A DNA stretch of 45,498 bases, taken from NCBI GenBank assembly GCA_021297815.1, contig JAJTGK010000019.1:1-45498 (forward strand), in the 5' to 3' direction. A model generated the notes under the pieces. The model saw only the letters and a list, made by a program, of their open reading frames with translations. It had not been told where the DNA came from and searched no databases. Of this stretch, positions 7,509-16,023 are shown in pieces. A program made the translations under genes and the position numbers. This DNA is from Planctomycetaceae bacterium. Its GTDB lineage: Bacteria; Planctomycetota; Phycisphaerae; Phycisphaerales; SM1A02. Each line of letters begins with the position of its first letter. Within the stretch, counting starts at the first letter, position 1.

Positions 7509-10500
7509 ATGTCTGGCATCTCGACTGGCGTAGGACTCGTCAGTGGAATCAACTCCTCGGCGCTCATCGAGCAGCTTCTCGCGCTTGAGTCGCGGGGCAA
7601 GTTGCCCATCCAGCGTCGCATGTCGACGATCCAGGGCGCGAAGACCGCGCTGATGGATATCAACGCGCGGCTTCTCAATCTGAAGAACGCAGCCGCGGGC
7701 ATTCGCTCCTCGAAGATCTTCGACGCGATGAACGCGGTGTCCACCGACGACACCGTGCTCGTCGCCAAGGCGAGCGCCACCACGCCGCCAGGCAGCTACC
7801 AGTTCACGGTGGGTCGCCTTGCCTCGGCAAGCCAGATGCTCTCGCGCGGCTTCGCGACGCGCGACCTTTCGCCTCTCGGTCTCGACGCGCTGACCTTCGA
7901 GTGGGGTGACGCAGGCGTGTCGCGCGACAAGCCGTTGAGCGAGCTCAAGGGCGGAGAAGGCATCGGCAGGGGATCGATTCGCATCCAGGACCGCCTGCTG
8001 CGCACCGCGACGATCGACCTCTCGACCGCGGTCACGCTGCAGGATGTCGTCGAGAAGATCAACGCCGAGGACGGCGTGTCGATCGAGGCGAAGATCGAGA
8101 ACGAGCGTCTGGTGCTGACCGACAAGACGGGTGGTCCGTACTCGCTCATCGTCGACGATGTCGGCGTCGGCACCGTGGCGCAGGATCTCGGCATTCGCTT
8201 CAACGGCTTCGGCAGCACGGTCACGGGTGGGCAGATCAACACGCTCGGCCTCTCGAGCGGACTCGCGGCGCTGAACGACGGCGCGGGCGTGCTCGTGCGC
8301 GACGGCGTGATCGACTTCCGCGTCACCGTCGACGCGACGACCTACGACATCTCGCTTGGCCGCGAGGACCAGGCGATCGTCGCAGGCACCAAGCTCTCCG
8401 ACCTGAACAACGGCGCGGGCATCAAGATCAACACGACCGATGCCGACGACTTCAGGATCGTCACGACGACGGGCACCACCGTCGGCATCAACCTCGGCGC
8501 GGTGACCGTCGACGGCGAAGTGCAGGACGAGGCTGTCGAGACCGTGGGCGAGATGCTCACGCGCGTCAACGCGGAACTCGAGGAGACCCTCGGCCCGGGC
8601 AAGGTCACCGTCTCTCTTCGCGCCGACGGCAAGGGATTCCAGATCACCGACACGATGGGCGGCGCTGGACCCGTGAAGGTGCTTGGCAACGGCCCGAACG
8701 CCGACCGCACCGCGAAGGACCTCGGCCTCTTCACGGGCGCGATCGATACGGGCCCCGCGACGCTCGTCGGCGCGACCGTGCGCAACAAGGTCGCGACGCC
8801 GCGCGCGACCACGATGCAGGACATCGTCGACCGCATCGCCGATCAGACGGGCGGCGCCGTCACCGCATCGATCAGCCCCGATGGCCTCGGCCTGCGTCTT
8901 TCGTCCGCGAACCCCGCGGCGACCATCTCGGTCGGCGCGGGCACGGTCGATGGCTCGAGCTACGGCGCCTCGATCGGCGAGCGCACCGCGCGCGACCTCG
9001 GCATCTTCGGACTTTCAGGCACCGGCTCCGTGACGGGTTCGCGCATCGCGGCCGTCGTGGGCAGCGTGCGCACCGCGAACCTGCGCGGTGGCGCGGGCCT
9101 CGGCGCACCCGCATCGATCACGGTCACCGACCGCGCGGGAGCGTCGCACACCTTCAGCTCGTTCGGAAGCTACGACACCTTCGAGTCGCTGCTCGTCAAC
9201 CTGAACAAGCAGGTGAAGGACGCGGGTGTCGGCGTGCAGTTCGAGATCTCGGACAACGGCCACAGCCTCGTCGCGCGCGACGCGAGCGTGGGCTCGGGGT
9301 CGATCTCGATCACGGGCGACGGCGCGACGGCGCTCGGCTTCAGCGGCACGACGACAGGCGACACGCTGCGCGGCGCGGACCTCGACCGAAAGTACATCTC
9401 CGAGGGCACGCTGCTCTCGTCGCTGAACTTCGGCAAGGGGATCGGCACGGGCGTGTTCAAGATCACCGACAGCGCGGGCGAGACCGCGAGCATCGACATC
9501 GGCAGCGACTCGGTGACCATCTACGATGTGATGAGCGAGATCAACTCGCGCGGCCTGCTGGTCGAGGCGCGGCTCAACTCGTCGGGCGACGGCATCATCC
9601 TCGTCGACACCAACACGGGCACTTCGCCTAGCAAGATGAAGGTCGTCGACACGACGGGCGCGGTGGCGCGCTCGCTCGGCCTCGCGGGCGAGGCGAAGGA
9701 GGACGGCGGCGACCTCGACGGATCGTTCGAGCGCTCGGTCGACCTCGAGACGACCGACACGCTGAACGATGTGATGCGCAAGGTGAACGAGGCGGGCCTC
9801 CAGGTCAGCGCATCGATCATCAACGCGGGCACGGGCGCGTCGCCGTTCCGCCTGAACTTCTCCTCGAAGGCGACGGGTGCGCTCGGGCAGGTCTTCGTCG
9901 ACACGGGCGCCGTCGACCTCGGCATGGTGCGTTCGGTCGAGGGCCGCGACGCGACGCTCTTCCTCGGTACGGGAAACACCGAGACGAGCTTCCTGTTCAC
10001 GAGCTCGAGCAACACCTTCAAGGACATCGTCTCGGGCCTCGAGGTCGAGGCCAAGAAGGCGGGCTCGACCGCCACGGTCGATGTGTCGCGCAACCGGCAG
10101 GGGATCATCGACGGCGTGAAGGGCCTCGTCACCGCGGTGAACGATGCGCTTGGCCGCATCGGCGACTACGACAAGTACGACCAGGAGACGGAGAAGAAGG
10201 GCCCGCTGCTCGGCAACCCGACGGTCGCGCGCGTGCGGCAGCAGCTGCTGTCGACGGTGCAGGGACCCGCGAAGGGCGTCGAGGGCCGTTACCGCTTCCT
10301 GTCGCAGGTCGGCATCCGCTTCGGCAAGGAAGGCGAGCTGCAGTTCGACGAGGCGAAGTTCAACACCGCCTACGACACCGACCCCGAGGCGGTCGAGGAG
10401 CTGTTCGCGGCCTACGAGGTGCAGTCGAGCGCGGGAACCTCGTCGCCCGCCGAGGGCGTGACCATCGAGTCGAGCGCGGTGAGCTACTCGAAGCTCGGCT

Positions 10501-10751
10501 TCGGCGACATGCTCGACCAGCTGCTGAAGAAGCTCACGAACTCGATCGACGGCGTGGTGACCATCGCCGACAAGAACTTCCAGACGCAGCTCGACGGGCT
10601 CAAGAAGCGGCTCGACCGCTACGACGAGCGCCTCGAGGCGAAGCGCCTGCGTTATGAGGCGCAGTTCGCGGCGATGGAAGACGCGCTCGCCAAGCTCCAG
10701 TCTCAGCAATCCTCGCTCGGTTCGCTCGTCGCGAACATCGGCCTGCGCTGA
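7509..10751 (+). CDS. fliD: Flagellar filament cap protein FliD, greatly enlarged
   Basis: 1080 residues, against about 450-700 for most FliD. The N-terminus ('TGVGLVSGINSSALIEQLLA') and C-terminus ('DVSRNRQGIIDGVKGLVTAVND', and a final coiled coil from ~1000) are the family's conserved D0/D1 parts. FliD caps the growing filament and helps flagellin fold outside the cell. The extra length is a central series of related modules of ~70-120 residues resembling hook-associated IN motifs, each with a 'LxxLNxGxGI' beta-turn and a following 'TLQDVVEKIN'-type helix (about residues 150-220, 250-330, 430-480, 520-600, 635-710, 740-800). These should form surface-exposed domains. GGAG before the ATG at 7509 supports the start. 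fliS follows. Confidence 0.93.
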   Translation: MSGISTGVGLVSGINSSALIEQLLALESRGKLPIQRRMSTIQGAKTALMDINARLLNLKNAAAGIRSSKIFDAMNAVSTDDTVLVAKASATTPPGSYQFTVGRLASASQMLSRGFATRDLSPLGLDALTFEWGDAGVSRDKPLSELKGGEGIGRGSIRIQDRLLRTATIDLSTAVTLQDVVEKINAEDGVSIEAKIENERLVLTDKTGGPYSLIVDDVGVGTVAQDLGIRFNGFGSTVTGGQINTLGLSSGLAALNDGAGVLVRDGVIDFRVTVDATTYDISLGREDQAIVAGTKLSDLNNGAGIKINTTDADDFRIVTTTGTTVGINLGAVTVDGEVQDEAVETVGEMLTRVNAELEETLGPGKVTVSLRADGKGFQITDTMGGAGPVKVLGNGPNADRTAKDLGLFTGAIDTGPATLVGATVRNKVATPRATTMQDIVDRIADQTGGAVTASISPDGLGLRLSSANPAATISVGAGTVDGSSYGASIGERTARDLGIFGLSGTGSVTGSRIAAVVGSVRTANLRGGAGLGAPASITVTDRAGASHTFSSFGSYDTFESLLVNLNKQVKDAGVGVQFEISDNGHSLVARDASVGSGSISITGDGATALGFSGTTTGDTLRGADLDRKYISEGTLLSSLNFGKGIGTGVFKITDSAGETASIDIGSDSVTIYDVMSEINSRGLLVEARLNSSGDGIILVDTNTGTSPSKMKVVDTTGAVARSLGLAGEAKEDGGDLDGSFERSVDLETTDTLNDVMRKVNEAGLQVSASIINAGTGASPFRLNFSSKATGALGQVFVDTGAVDLGMVRSVEGRDATLFLGTGNTETSFLFTSSSNTFKDIVSGLEVEAKKAGSTATVDVSRNRQGIIDGVKGLVTAVNDALGRIGDYDKYDQETEKKGPLLGNPTVARVRQQLLSTVQGPAKGVEGRYRFLSQVGIRFGKEGELQFDEAKFNTAYDTDPEAVEELFAAYEVQSSAGTSSPAEGVTIESSAVSYSKLGFGDMLDQLLKKLTNSIDGVVTIADKNFQTQLDGLKKRLDRYDERLEAKRLRYEAQFAAMEDALAKLQSQQSSLGSLVANIGLR

Positions 10752-10790
10752 ACGCGCAAGTAGGGCGGCAAAACGGCCGATCAGCGGTGT

Positions 10791-10810
10791 GTCCGCGCAC
10801 ACGCGCGGAC
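10791..10810 (+). other. Perfect hairpin between fliD and fliS
   Basis: GTCCGCGC and GCGCGGAC form an eight-base perfect stem with an ACAC loop, 26 bases before the fliS start. There is no T-run, so it is not a standard terminator. It could act in RNA processing or partial attenuation between the two genes. Confidence 0.5.
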
Positions 10811-10836
10811 GAGTCCAACGAGCGAAGGCACGCAGC

Positions 10837-11331
10837 ATGACCAACGGTTCCCAGGCGTATCTCAAGACCAAGGTCCTCACCGCGTCGCCCGCGGAGCTGC
10901 GGCTCATGCTGATCGACGGAGCGATCCGCTTCAGCGAGCAGGCGCGCCGCGGCTACGAGCGCCGCGACTTCGAGGCCGCCTTCGACGGCACCACGAAGGC
11001 GCAGGCGATCCTGATGGAGCTGCTGAATTCGCTGCGCCCCGACCAGTCGCCCGAGCTCTGCAAGCGCCTCTCGGCGCTCTACACCTTCATGTACAACCGC
11101 CTCGTCGCCGCAAGCAGCGCGAAGGACACCGCCCTGGTCGACGAGGTGATCGAGCTCCTGCGCTTCGAGCGCGAGACCTGGTCCATGTGCATGGGCGAGC
11201 TGGCACGCGAGAACCATGCGGCCGCAGGGATGCGCGGCGGCGCGATCGGTGCGGCCGCGGCGGCCGTTCCGTCCAAGAACCCGACGCCCGCGGGCGGGCT
11301 TATCGGTGGTCGCGTCTCGATCAGCGGCTGA
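10837..11331 (+). CDS. fliS: Flagellar export chaperone FliS
   Basis: 164 residues from the ATG at 10837 (MTNGSQAYLKTKVLTASPAE), with AAGG upstream. FliS binds the disordered C-terminus of flagellin in the cytoplasm and prevents early polymerisation. The family signature is clear: N-terminal 'AYLKTKVLTASP' (compare Y-x-x-x-x-V-x-T-A-S-P), 'LMLIDGAIRFSEQA', and 'LCKRLSALYTFMYNRLVAAS'. The core four-helix bundle ends near 130. The last ~35 residues are a Gly/Ala-rich tail longer than in typical FliS. It lies 85 bases after fliD and probably shares its sigma-54 promoter. Confidence 0.92.
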   Translation: MTNGSQAYLKTKVLTASPAELRLMLIDGAIRFSEQARRGYERRDFEAAFDGTTKAQAILMELLNSLRPDQSPELCKRLSALYTFMYNRLVAASSAKDTALVDEVIELLRFERETWSMCMGELARENHAAAGMRGGAIGAAAAAVPSKNPTPAGGLIGGRVSISG

Positions 11332-11359
11332 GTGGCTCGGGGCGTGTCGGTACACTGCC

Positions 11360-11380
11360 GACCTTTCCCGAGGAAAGGTC
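11360..11380 (+). promoter_or_regulatory. Hairpin enclosing the ribosome-binding site of the UDP-sugar dehydrogenase gene
   Basis: GACCTTTCC and GGAAAGGTC form a nine-base perfect stem around a CGA loop. The 3' arm contains the purine-rich Shine-Dalgarno (GGAAAGG), and the stem ends five bases before the ATG at 11386. As drawn, the hairpin would hide the ribosome-binding site, so it may serve as a translational switch opening the polysaccharide locus. It has no T-run. Confidence 0.6.
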
Positions 11381-11385
11381 AGAGC

Positions 11386-12744
11386 ATGCCCGTCGACTTG
11401 AATAAGACAGCGAGCGAACTTCTCTCCCGCATCGAACGCTGCGAGGCGAAGATCGGCGTGATCGGACTCGGCTATGTCGGGCTGCCGCTCGCGCACGCGC
11501 TGCACCAGGGCGGACTGCCCGTCCTCGGCTTCGACATCGACCAGGGCAAGATCGAGGCGATCGCGGCGGGGCGCAACTACCTCGTCCATCTCGGCAACGA
11601 GCTCGTCACCACGCTGCGCGACTCCAAGCGCTTCGAGGCGACCACCGACTTCTCGCGCCTCGGCGAGGCCGATGTGATCATCGTCTGCGTGCCGACGCCG
11701 CTCGGACGCCACTGGGAGCCCGACATCTCGTACATCCTCGAGACGGCGAAGGCGATCGGCCGCACGCTGCGCGCGGGGCAGCTCGTGATCCTCGAGTCGA
11801 CGACCTATCCGCGCACGACGCGCGACGACATGATGCCCGCGATCATGGCCGCGGCGGGCGAGCGTGGCCAGTCGCTCGAGATCGGCCGCGATGTGTTCGG
11901 CGCGTTCAGCCCCGAGCGCGAGGACCCGGGCCGCAAGTCGCACTCGACGAGCACGATCCCGAAGCTTGTCGGCGGGCTCGACGAGGCGTCGACCGAACTC
12001 GCGTGCGCGGTGTACCGCAAGGGCGTGACCACGGTCGTGCCCGTGGCGAGCGCCGAGATCGCCGAGAGCGCGAAGCTGCTCGAGAACATCTTCCGCGCGG
12101 TGAACATCGCGCTCGTCAACGAGATGAAGGTCGTGCTCGACGCGATGGGCATCGATGTGTGGGAGGTCGTGCGCGCGGCGAGCACGAAGCCGTTCGGCTT
12201 CATGCCGTTCTACCCTGGCCCCGGCCTTGGCGGGCATTGCATTCCGATCGACCCGTTCTACCTGACCTGGAAGGCGCGCGAGTACGGCCACTCGACGCGC
12301 TTCATCGAGCTCGCGGGCGAGATCAACACCTCGATGCCGCACTATGTCGTCGACCGCACCGTGCGCGCGCTGAACGGGCACGCCAAGGCGATGAAGGGCT
12401 CGCGCATCCTCATCGTGGGCCTTGCCTACAAGGCCGACATCGACGATGTGCGCGAGAGCCCGTCGTTCGAGCTGATCGAGATGTGCCGCCACCACGGCGC
12501 GCATGTCGACTACTTCGACCCGCTCGTGCCCGCGACCTGGGCGGGCCGCAAGCACGACCTCAAGATGCAGTCGGTGAAGCTCGACGCGGCCACGGTCGCG
12601 TCGTACGACTGCGTGCTGATCTCGACGGCGCACTCGAATGTCGACTACGGCCTGATCGCGCGCGGCGCGAAGCTCGTCATCGACACGCGCGACGCGATGC
12701 GCAGCTTCGAGAAGGAGATGGGCGAGCGCCTCGTGCGCGCCTGA
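11386..12744 (+). CDS. wbpA: UDP-N-acetyl-D-glucosamine 6-dehydrogenase, WbpA type
   Basis: 452 residues; the ATG at 11386 is chosen over the upstream GTG for its ribosome-binding site and the family's normal length. The enzyme oxidises C6 of a UDP-HexNAc in two NAD-dependent steps to give a uronic acid precursor for polysaccharide. Seen: Rossmann 'IGLGYVGLPLAHAL', 'ESTTYPRTTRD', 'FSPEREDPGR', the catalytic Cys loop 'PGPGLGGHCIPIDPFYLTWK' and a C-terminal UDP-binding domain ('ILIVGLAYKADIDDVRESPS'). The 'PGLGGHCIPIDPFYL' form is that of the UDP-GlcNAc dehydrogenases rather than UDP-glucose dehydrogenases. It is the first gene of a forward run with the glycosyltransferase 8 bases downstream. 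Confidence 0.9.
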   Translation: MPVDLNKTASELLSRIERCEAKIGVIGLGYVGLPLAHALHQGGLPVLGFDIDQGKIEAIAAGRNYLVHLGNELVTTLRDSKRFEATTDFSRLGEADVIIVCVPTPLGRHWEPDISYILETAKAIGRTLRAGQLVILESTTYPRTTRDDMMPAIMAAAGERGQSLEIGRDVFGAFSPEREDPGRKSHSTSTIPKLVGGLDEASTELACAVYRKGVTTVVPVASAEIAESAKLLENIFRAVNIALVNEMKVVLDAMGIDVWEVVRAASTKPFGFMPFYPGPGLGGHCIPIDPFYLTWKAREYGHSTRFIELAGEINTSMPHYVVDRTVRALNGHAKAMKGSRILIVGLAYKADIDDVRESPSFELIEMCRHHGAHVDYFDPLVPATWAGRKHDLKMQSVKLDAATVASYDCVLISTAHSNVDYGLIARGAKLVIDTRDAMRSFEKEMGERLVRA

Positions 12745-12752
12745 CACACGGC

Positions 12753-13907
12753 ATGCGACTTGTCCACGCCATCACCTCGGTCGATCTGCGCCTTGGCGGC
12801 ACGGCGCGCGCGGCGCTCGATCTCGCGGGCGCGATGGCGGGACGCGGCCATGAGGTGACGCTCCTCACGACGGATGCGACCGATGTGCCGAAGGGCTGGA
12901 CGGGCGGCGCGCAGCCGAGCTCGCTGGTGGATGCGGGCCTTGCGCCAAGGCTCGGCGCGAAGGCCGCCGCCGATGCCACCATGGCTGTGCTGCGCGAGGC
13001 CGATGCCGTGCATATCCACGCGATGTGGGAACCGTTCAACGCGCGCGTCGCCGCGCTGTGCGCGAAGATCGGCACTCCGTACATCGTGACGCCGCACGGC
13101 ATGCTCGACGACTGGTGCATGGCGCAGGGCGCATGGAAGAAGCGCGTCTACATGCGTCTCGTCGGACGACGGATGCTCGAGTCCGCGGCGTTCGTGCACT
13201 GCACGGCGCGCGCGGAGCTCATGCAGAGCCAGCGCTGGTTCCCGAACGGGAGCGGCATCGTCGTTCCGAACCTCATGGATCTCGCGCCGTTCGCGAAGCT
13301 GCCAGGGACCGCCGAGGCGCTCGCTCGGTGGCCGAGGCTCGCGAGGCACGATGTACGCCTCCTGTTCCTCAGCCGGCTCAATCCGAAGAAGGGCGTCGAG
13401 CACCTGATCGATGCGACGGCGAAGCTGGCGCGCGAAGGCCTCGATGTGGTCGCGATGGTCGCAGGACCCGCCGACGCCGGGTACGGCGAGAAGCTCGCGG
13501 CGCATGCGCAGTCGGCGGGTGTCGCCGACCGAATCGAGTTCCTCGGGCATGTGGGCGGCACGCTGAAGCTGTCGCTCATCGAGGCCTGCGACATGATGGT
13601 GATACCGTCGAGCCAGGAGAACTTCGGATTCGTCTTCTTCGAGGCGCTCGCGGCAGGGCTGCCCGTGGTGACGACCGACCTCGTCGACACCAGGGACGAG
13701 CTGGCGGCGAGCGGCGGCGCTGCGATCGTTCGCCAGGACGGTGCGGCGGTCGCGCGGGGCGTGCGCGAGGTGCTTGCGTGGAGGCCCGAGCGTCCGACGC
13801 GCATGGCGGCGGCTCGCGCATGGGTCTTCCGTGAACTGGAACCCTCGACCGTGTCGTCGCAGTTCGATTCGATGTACGCGCACGCAGCGGCGATGCGCAC
13901 CCGATAA
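12753..13907 (+). CDS. Glycosyltransferase family 4 (GT-B fold)
   Basis: 384 residues from the ATG at 12753, eight bases after the dehydrogenase stop, so the two are probably co-transcribed. The N-terminal half opens with 'RLVHAITSVDLRLGGTARAA', the usual acceptor-side Rossmann with a GG loop. The donor half has 'LFLSRLNPKKGVEHLIDA' and the nucleotide-sugar loop 'SSQENFGFVFFEALAAG', including the E-x7-E pair of GT4 retaining enzymes. It is a cytoplasmic or peripheral enzyme adding one sugar to the growing lipid-linked unit; donor and acceptor are unknown. It is clearly paralogous to the enzyme at 23902-25077 ('HGMLDDWCMAQGAWKKR' against 'RGMLDDWSMAQRGLKKR'). Confidence 0.88.
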   Translation: MRLVHAITSVDLRLGGTARAALDLAGAMAGRGHEVTLLTTDATDVPKGWTGGAQPSSLVDAGLAPRLGAKAAADATMAVLREADAVHIHAMWEPFNARVAALCAKIGTPYIVTPHGMLDDWCMAQGAWKKRVYMRLVGRRMLESAAFVHCTARAELMQSQRWFPNGSGIVVPNLMDLAPFAKLPGTAEALARWPRLARHDVRLLFLSRLNPKKGVEHLIDATAKLAREGLDVVAMVAGPADAGYGEKLAAHAQSAGVADRIEFLGHVGGTLKLSLIEACDMMVIPSSQENFGFVFFEALAAGLPVVTTDLVDTRDELAASGGAAIVRQDGAAVARGVREVLAWRPERPTRMAAARAWVFRELEPSTVSSQFDSMYAHAAAMRTR

Positions 13908-14006
13908 CAGCCGTCCCGAGCAGGGCGGAGCGGATGTGCCGTGCGCGCCGCGGGGAATCACGCTTCGATCTCCATGGGCCTTGCATGCGGTGCGGAGCCG
14001 TTCATC

Positions 14007-15995
14007 ATGGATGCGATGCCGCGCGCACCGACCGCATTACGACTGCTGCCCGTCTCGGCGGCGCTGCTCTGTGGCGCCGCGAGCAGGTCGGCGGACGCGC
14101 AGACGCTCGTCGAGTGGCCCGTGGCCGATGGTGGAAACGGGAGCTGGTACGAGCTCGTGACGCTTGGCGGCGCGTACTCGATCTCGGTCGCCGAGTACGA
14201 GGCGCAGCTCCGCTCGGGCAAGGTCGCCGAGCTCGAGCAGCCTGGCGAGTTCGCATTCGTGCGGTCGGCGCTGGCAGCGGCGCTCAACGGCAGGCTCGCG
14301 TTCATCGCTGCAGAACGCACGCCGCTGCGCGAGCCGCAGCTGCTCGACGCATCGCATCCTGTGTTCGGCTGGATCCGCGACGCGCGCACGACGCGGCTCG
14401 TCGATCTCGTGCTCGTCGGCGACAGCAACATCGCCTACGGCGGGCTTGGTTGGGACCACGGCCTTCAGTACGCGCTGCATGCGGGCGGCGTCCCATGCGC
14501 CGCCATCGGTCCCACCCCGTTCAACGACGACGGAGGCACGGTGGGCTGGCGCTGGAGCAAGTCGATCGGCCCCGCGCAGGACTGGCCCGCGACGCTCGGC
14601 AACCACGCGACATCCACCCAGTTCGCGCCGCCGCAGCTTGCGCAGCAGATGGACTTTCCCCTCGGGTTTCCGAACACCGGCACGGGCTACGCGTGGCTCT
14701 CGTCGGGATCCGCGACGATCGCAGGAGGCATGTACATCGCGCAGGACCACCCGTTCGTGCTCGAGTCCGCGCCGCTCGAGATCAGGATCGAGCACGGCCT
14801 GATGCCGAAGGGCGGACGATTCACCCCAAGCGCGTGGAGGCTGCAGGGCGGCAATGGGCTTGCGGGCACCGAGGTGCATTGCGCCTCGAAAAAGCACGCG
14901 ATGTCGGAGGCCATGCTCGCCGTCCCCGCAGGCTTCGCGGCGGGGAGCGCGATTCGGCTCTCGATCGACGCGGGTTCGGGCGTGCAGGCGCCGTTCTTCC
15001 TCGGCTGGACGACCGTCGAGCGCACCGACATCACGCACGGTTCGTGCGTGAGCGTTCTGAACTGGAACGGAGGCGCGAGCAGCGAGCGCATCGCCGACGA
15101 CATCGAGTCGTTCGACGGGCCGACCTCCGCACGCTGGGTCGAGGCGATTCGCGCCCGACAGCTGCGGCACGGAGGTTCGGTGCGCGCGATCTTCGTGCTC
15201 TGCTCGGGGATGAACGACTTCGGACTCACGCTCGACGAGCACGAGTCATCGCTCCGCCGCATGATCGCCCACCTCTCGTCGCGCTGGACCGCAGGGGGAG
15301 GCGCGCCGTCGGAGATCGGCTTCCTGCTGATGACCTCGCACGACCCTTCGATCGACGATCCCACCGAGAACTTCGTGGGCTTCCGCGCGCGATGCAGGCA
15401 GATCGCGTCCGAGCGGACCGATACCGCGACGATCGATCTCGGCGCCATTCCGATGGCGCGGGCGTTCTACGAGGGGAGCCAGGACTCGGGGCCTCATCTC
15501 TCGCAGGTCGGATACGAGTCGATCGCGTCGCGTGTCGTCGAGGCGCTCGACGGCTCGCAAGGCGCAGGTTGCGAGTGGCGCTGGCGTTCGGGCGCGCTCG
15601 TCGGTCAGGCCGTGGACGCAGGCTGGCTTCCCGAGTGTGGACGCGCACGCGCCGCGATCTCGGGAACTTCAACCGCGCTGCTCGGCATCGCTCGCGGCTC
15701 GCAGCTCGGCGATGTGCTGATCGAGTACCGCGCCGATTGCGACGACGACGGCCTGGTCGACCGCGGCGCGGTGGCGATGGGCGTCGTGCAGGACCTGAAC
15801 GGCAACTTCATTCCCGATGGCTGCGAGTGCCTCGGCGACATCGATCAGAACGGGAATGTCGACAGCTCCGACATGGCGGTGCTGCTTGGGCGCTGGGGAA
15901 GCCTGGGCGGCGCACCCGACCTCGATCTCTCGGGCTCGGTCGATGCAGCCGACCTCGTCATCCTGCTTGCGAACTGGGGTCCATGCCAGCGCTAG
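14007..15995 (+). CDS. Secreted SGNH/GDSL-like hydrolase with C-terminal dockerin-like domain
   Basis: 662 residues from the ATG at 14007, with GCGGAG upstream and a signal peptide ('LRLLPVSAALLCGAASRSADA'). SGNH blocks are visible: block I 'LVGDSNIAYGG', block III 'CSGMNDFG' and block V 'SGPHLSQVGY' giving the D/S-x-x-H. This fits an esterase or acetylesterase, possibly acting on polysaccharide; the substrate is unknown. The last ~60 residues hold two EF-hand-like calcium loops of type I dockerin form ('DIDQNGNVDSSDMAVLLGRW' and 'DLSGSVDAADLVILLANW'). Dockerins bind cohesins in cellulosomes, but planctomycetes carry them on many secreted proteins without known partners. Its stop faces the polymerase gene 28 bases away. 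Confidence 0.8.
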   Translation: MDAMPRAPTALRLLPVSAALLCGAASRSADAQTLVEWPVADGGNGSWYELVTLGGAYSISVAEYEAQLRSGKVAELEQPGEFAFVRSALAAALNGRLAFIAAERTPLREPQLLDASHPVFGWIRDARTTRLVDLVLVGDSNIAYGGLGWDHGLQYALHAGGVPCAAIGPTPFNDDGGTVGWRWSKSIGPAQDWPATLGNHATSTQFAPPQLAQQMDFPLGFPNTGTGYAWLSSGSATIAGGMYIAQDHPFVLESAPLEIRIEHGLMPKGGRFTPSAWRLQGGNGLAGTEVHCASKKHAMSEAMLAVPAGFAAGSAIRLSIDAGSGVQAPFFLGWTTVERTDITHGSCVSVLNWNGGASSERIADDIESFDGPTSARWVEAIRARQLRHGGSVRAIFVLCSGMNDFGLTLDEHESSLRRMIAHLSSRWTAGGGAPSEIGFLLMTSHDPSIDDPTENFVGFRARCRQIASERTDTATIDLGAIPMARAFYEGSQDSGPHLSQVGYESIASRVVEALDGSQGAGCEWRWRSGALVGQAVDAGWLPECGRARAAISGTSTALLGIARGSQLGDVLIEYRADCDDDGLVDRGAVAMGVVQDLNGNFIPDGCECLGDIDQNGNVDSSDMAVLLGRWGSLGGAPDLDLSGSVDAADLVILLANWGPCQR

Positions 15996-16023
15996 CGTGC
16001 GAGGCGCGTTGGCGCGGATCTCG

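Noticed and set aside
10600-12747. Long reverse ORF (715 aa) opposite fliS and the UDP-sugar dehydrogenase
   Set aside because: Arg/His-rich antisense shadow produced by GC-rich codons; no domain, and the forward genes are certain.
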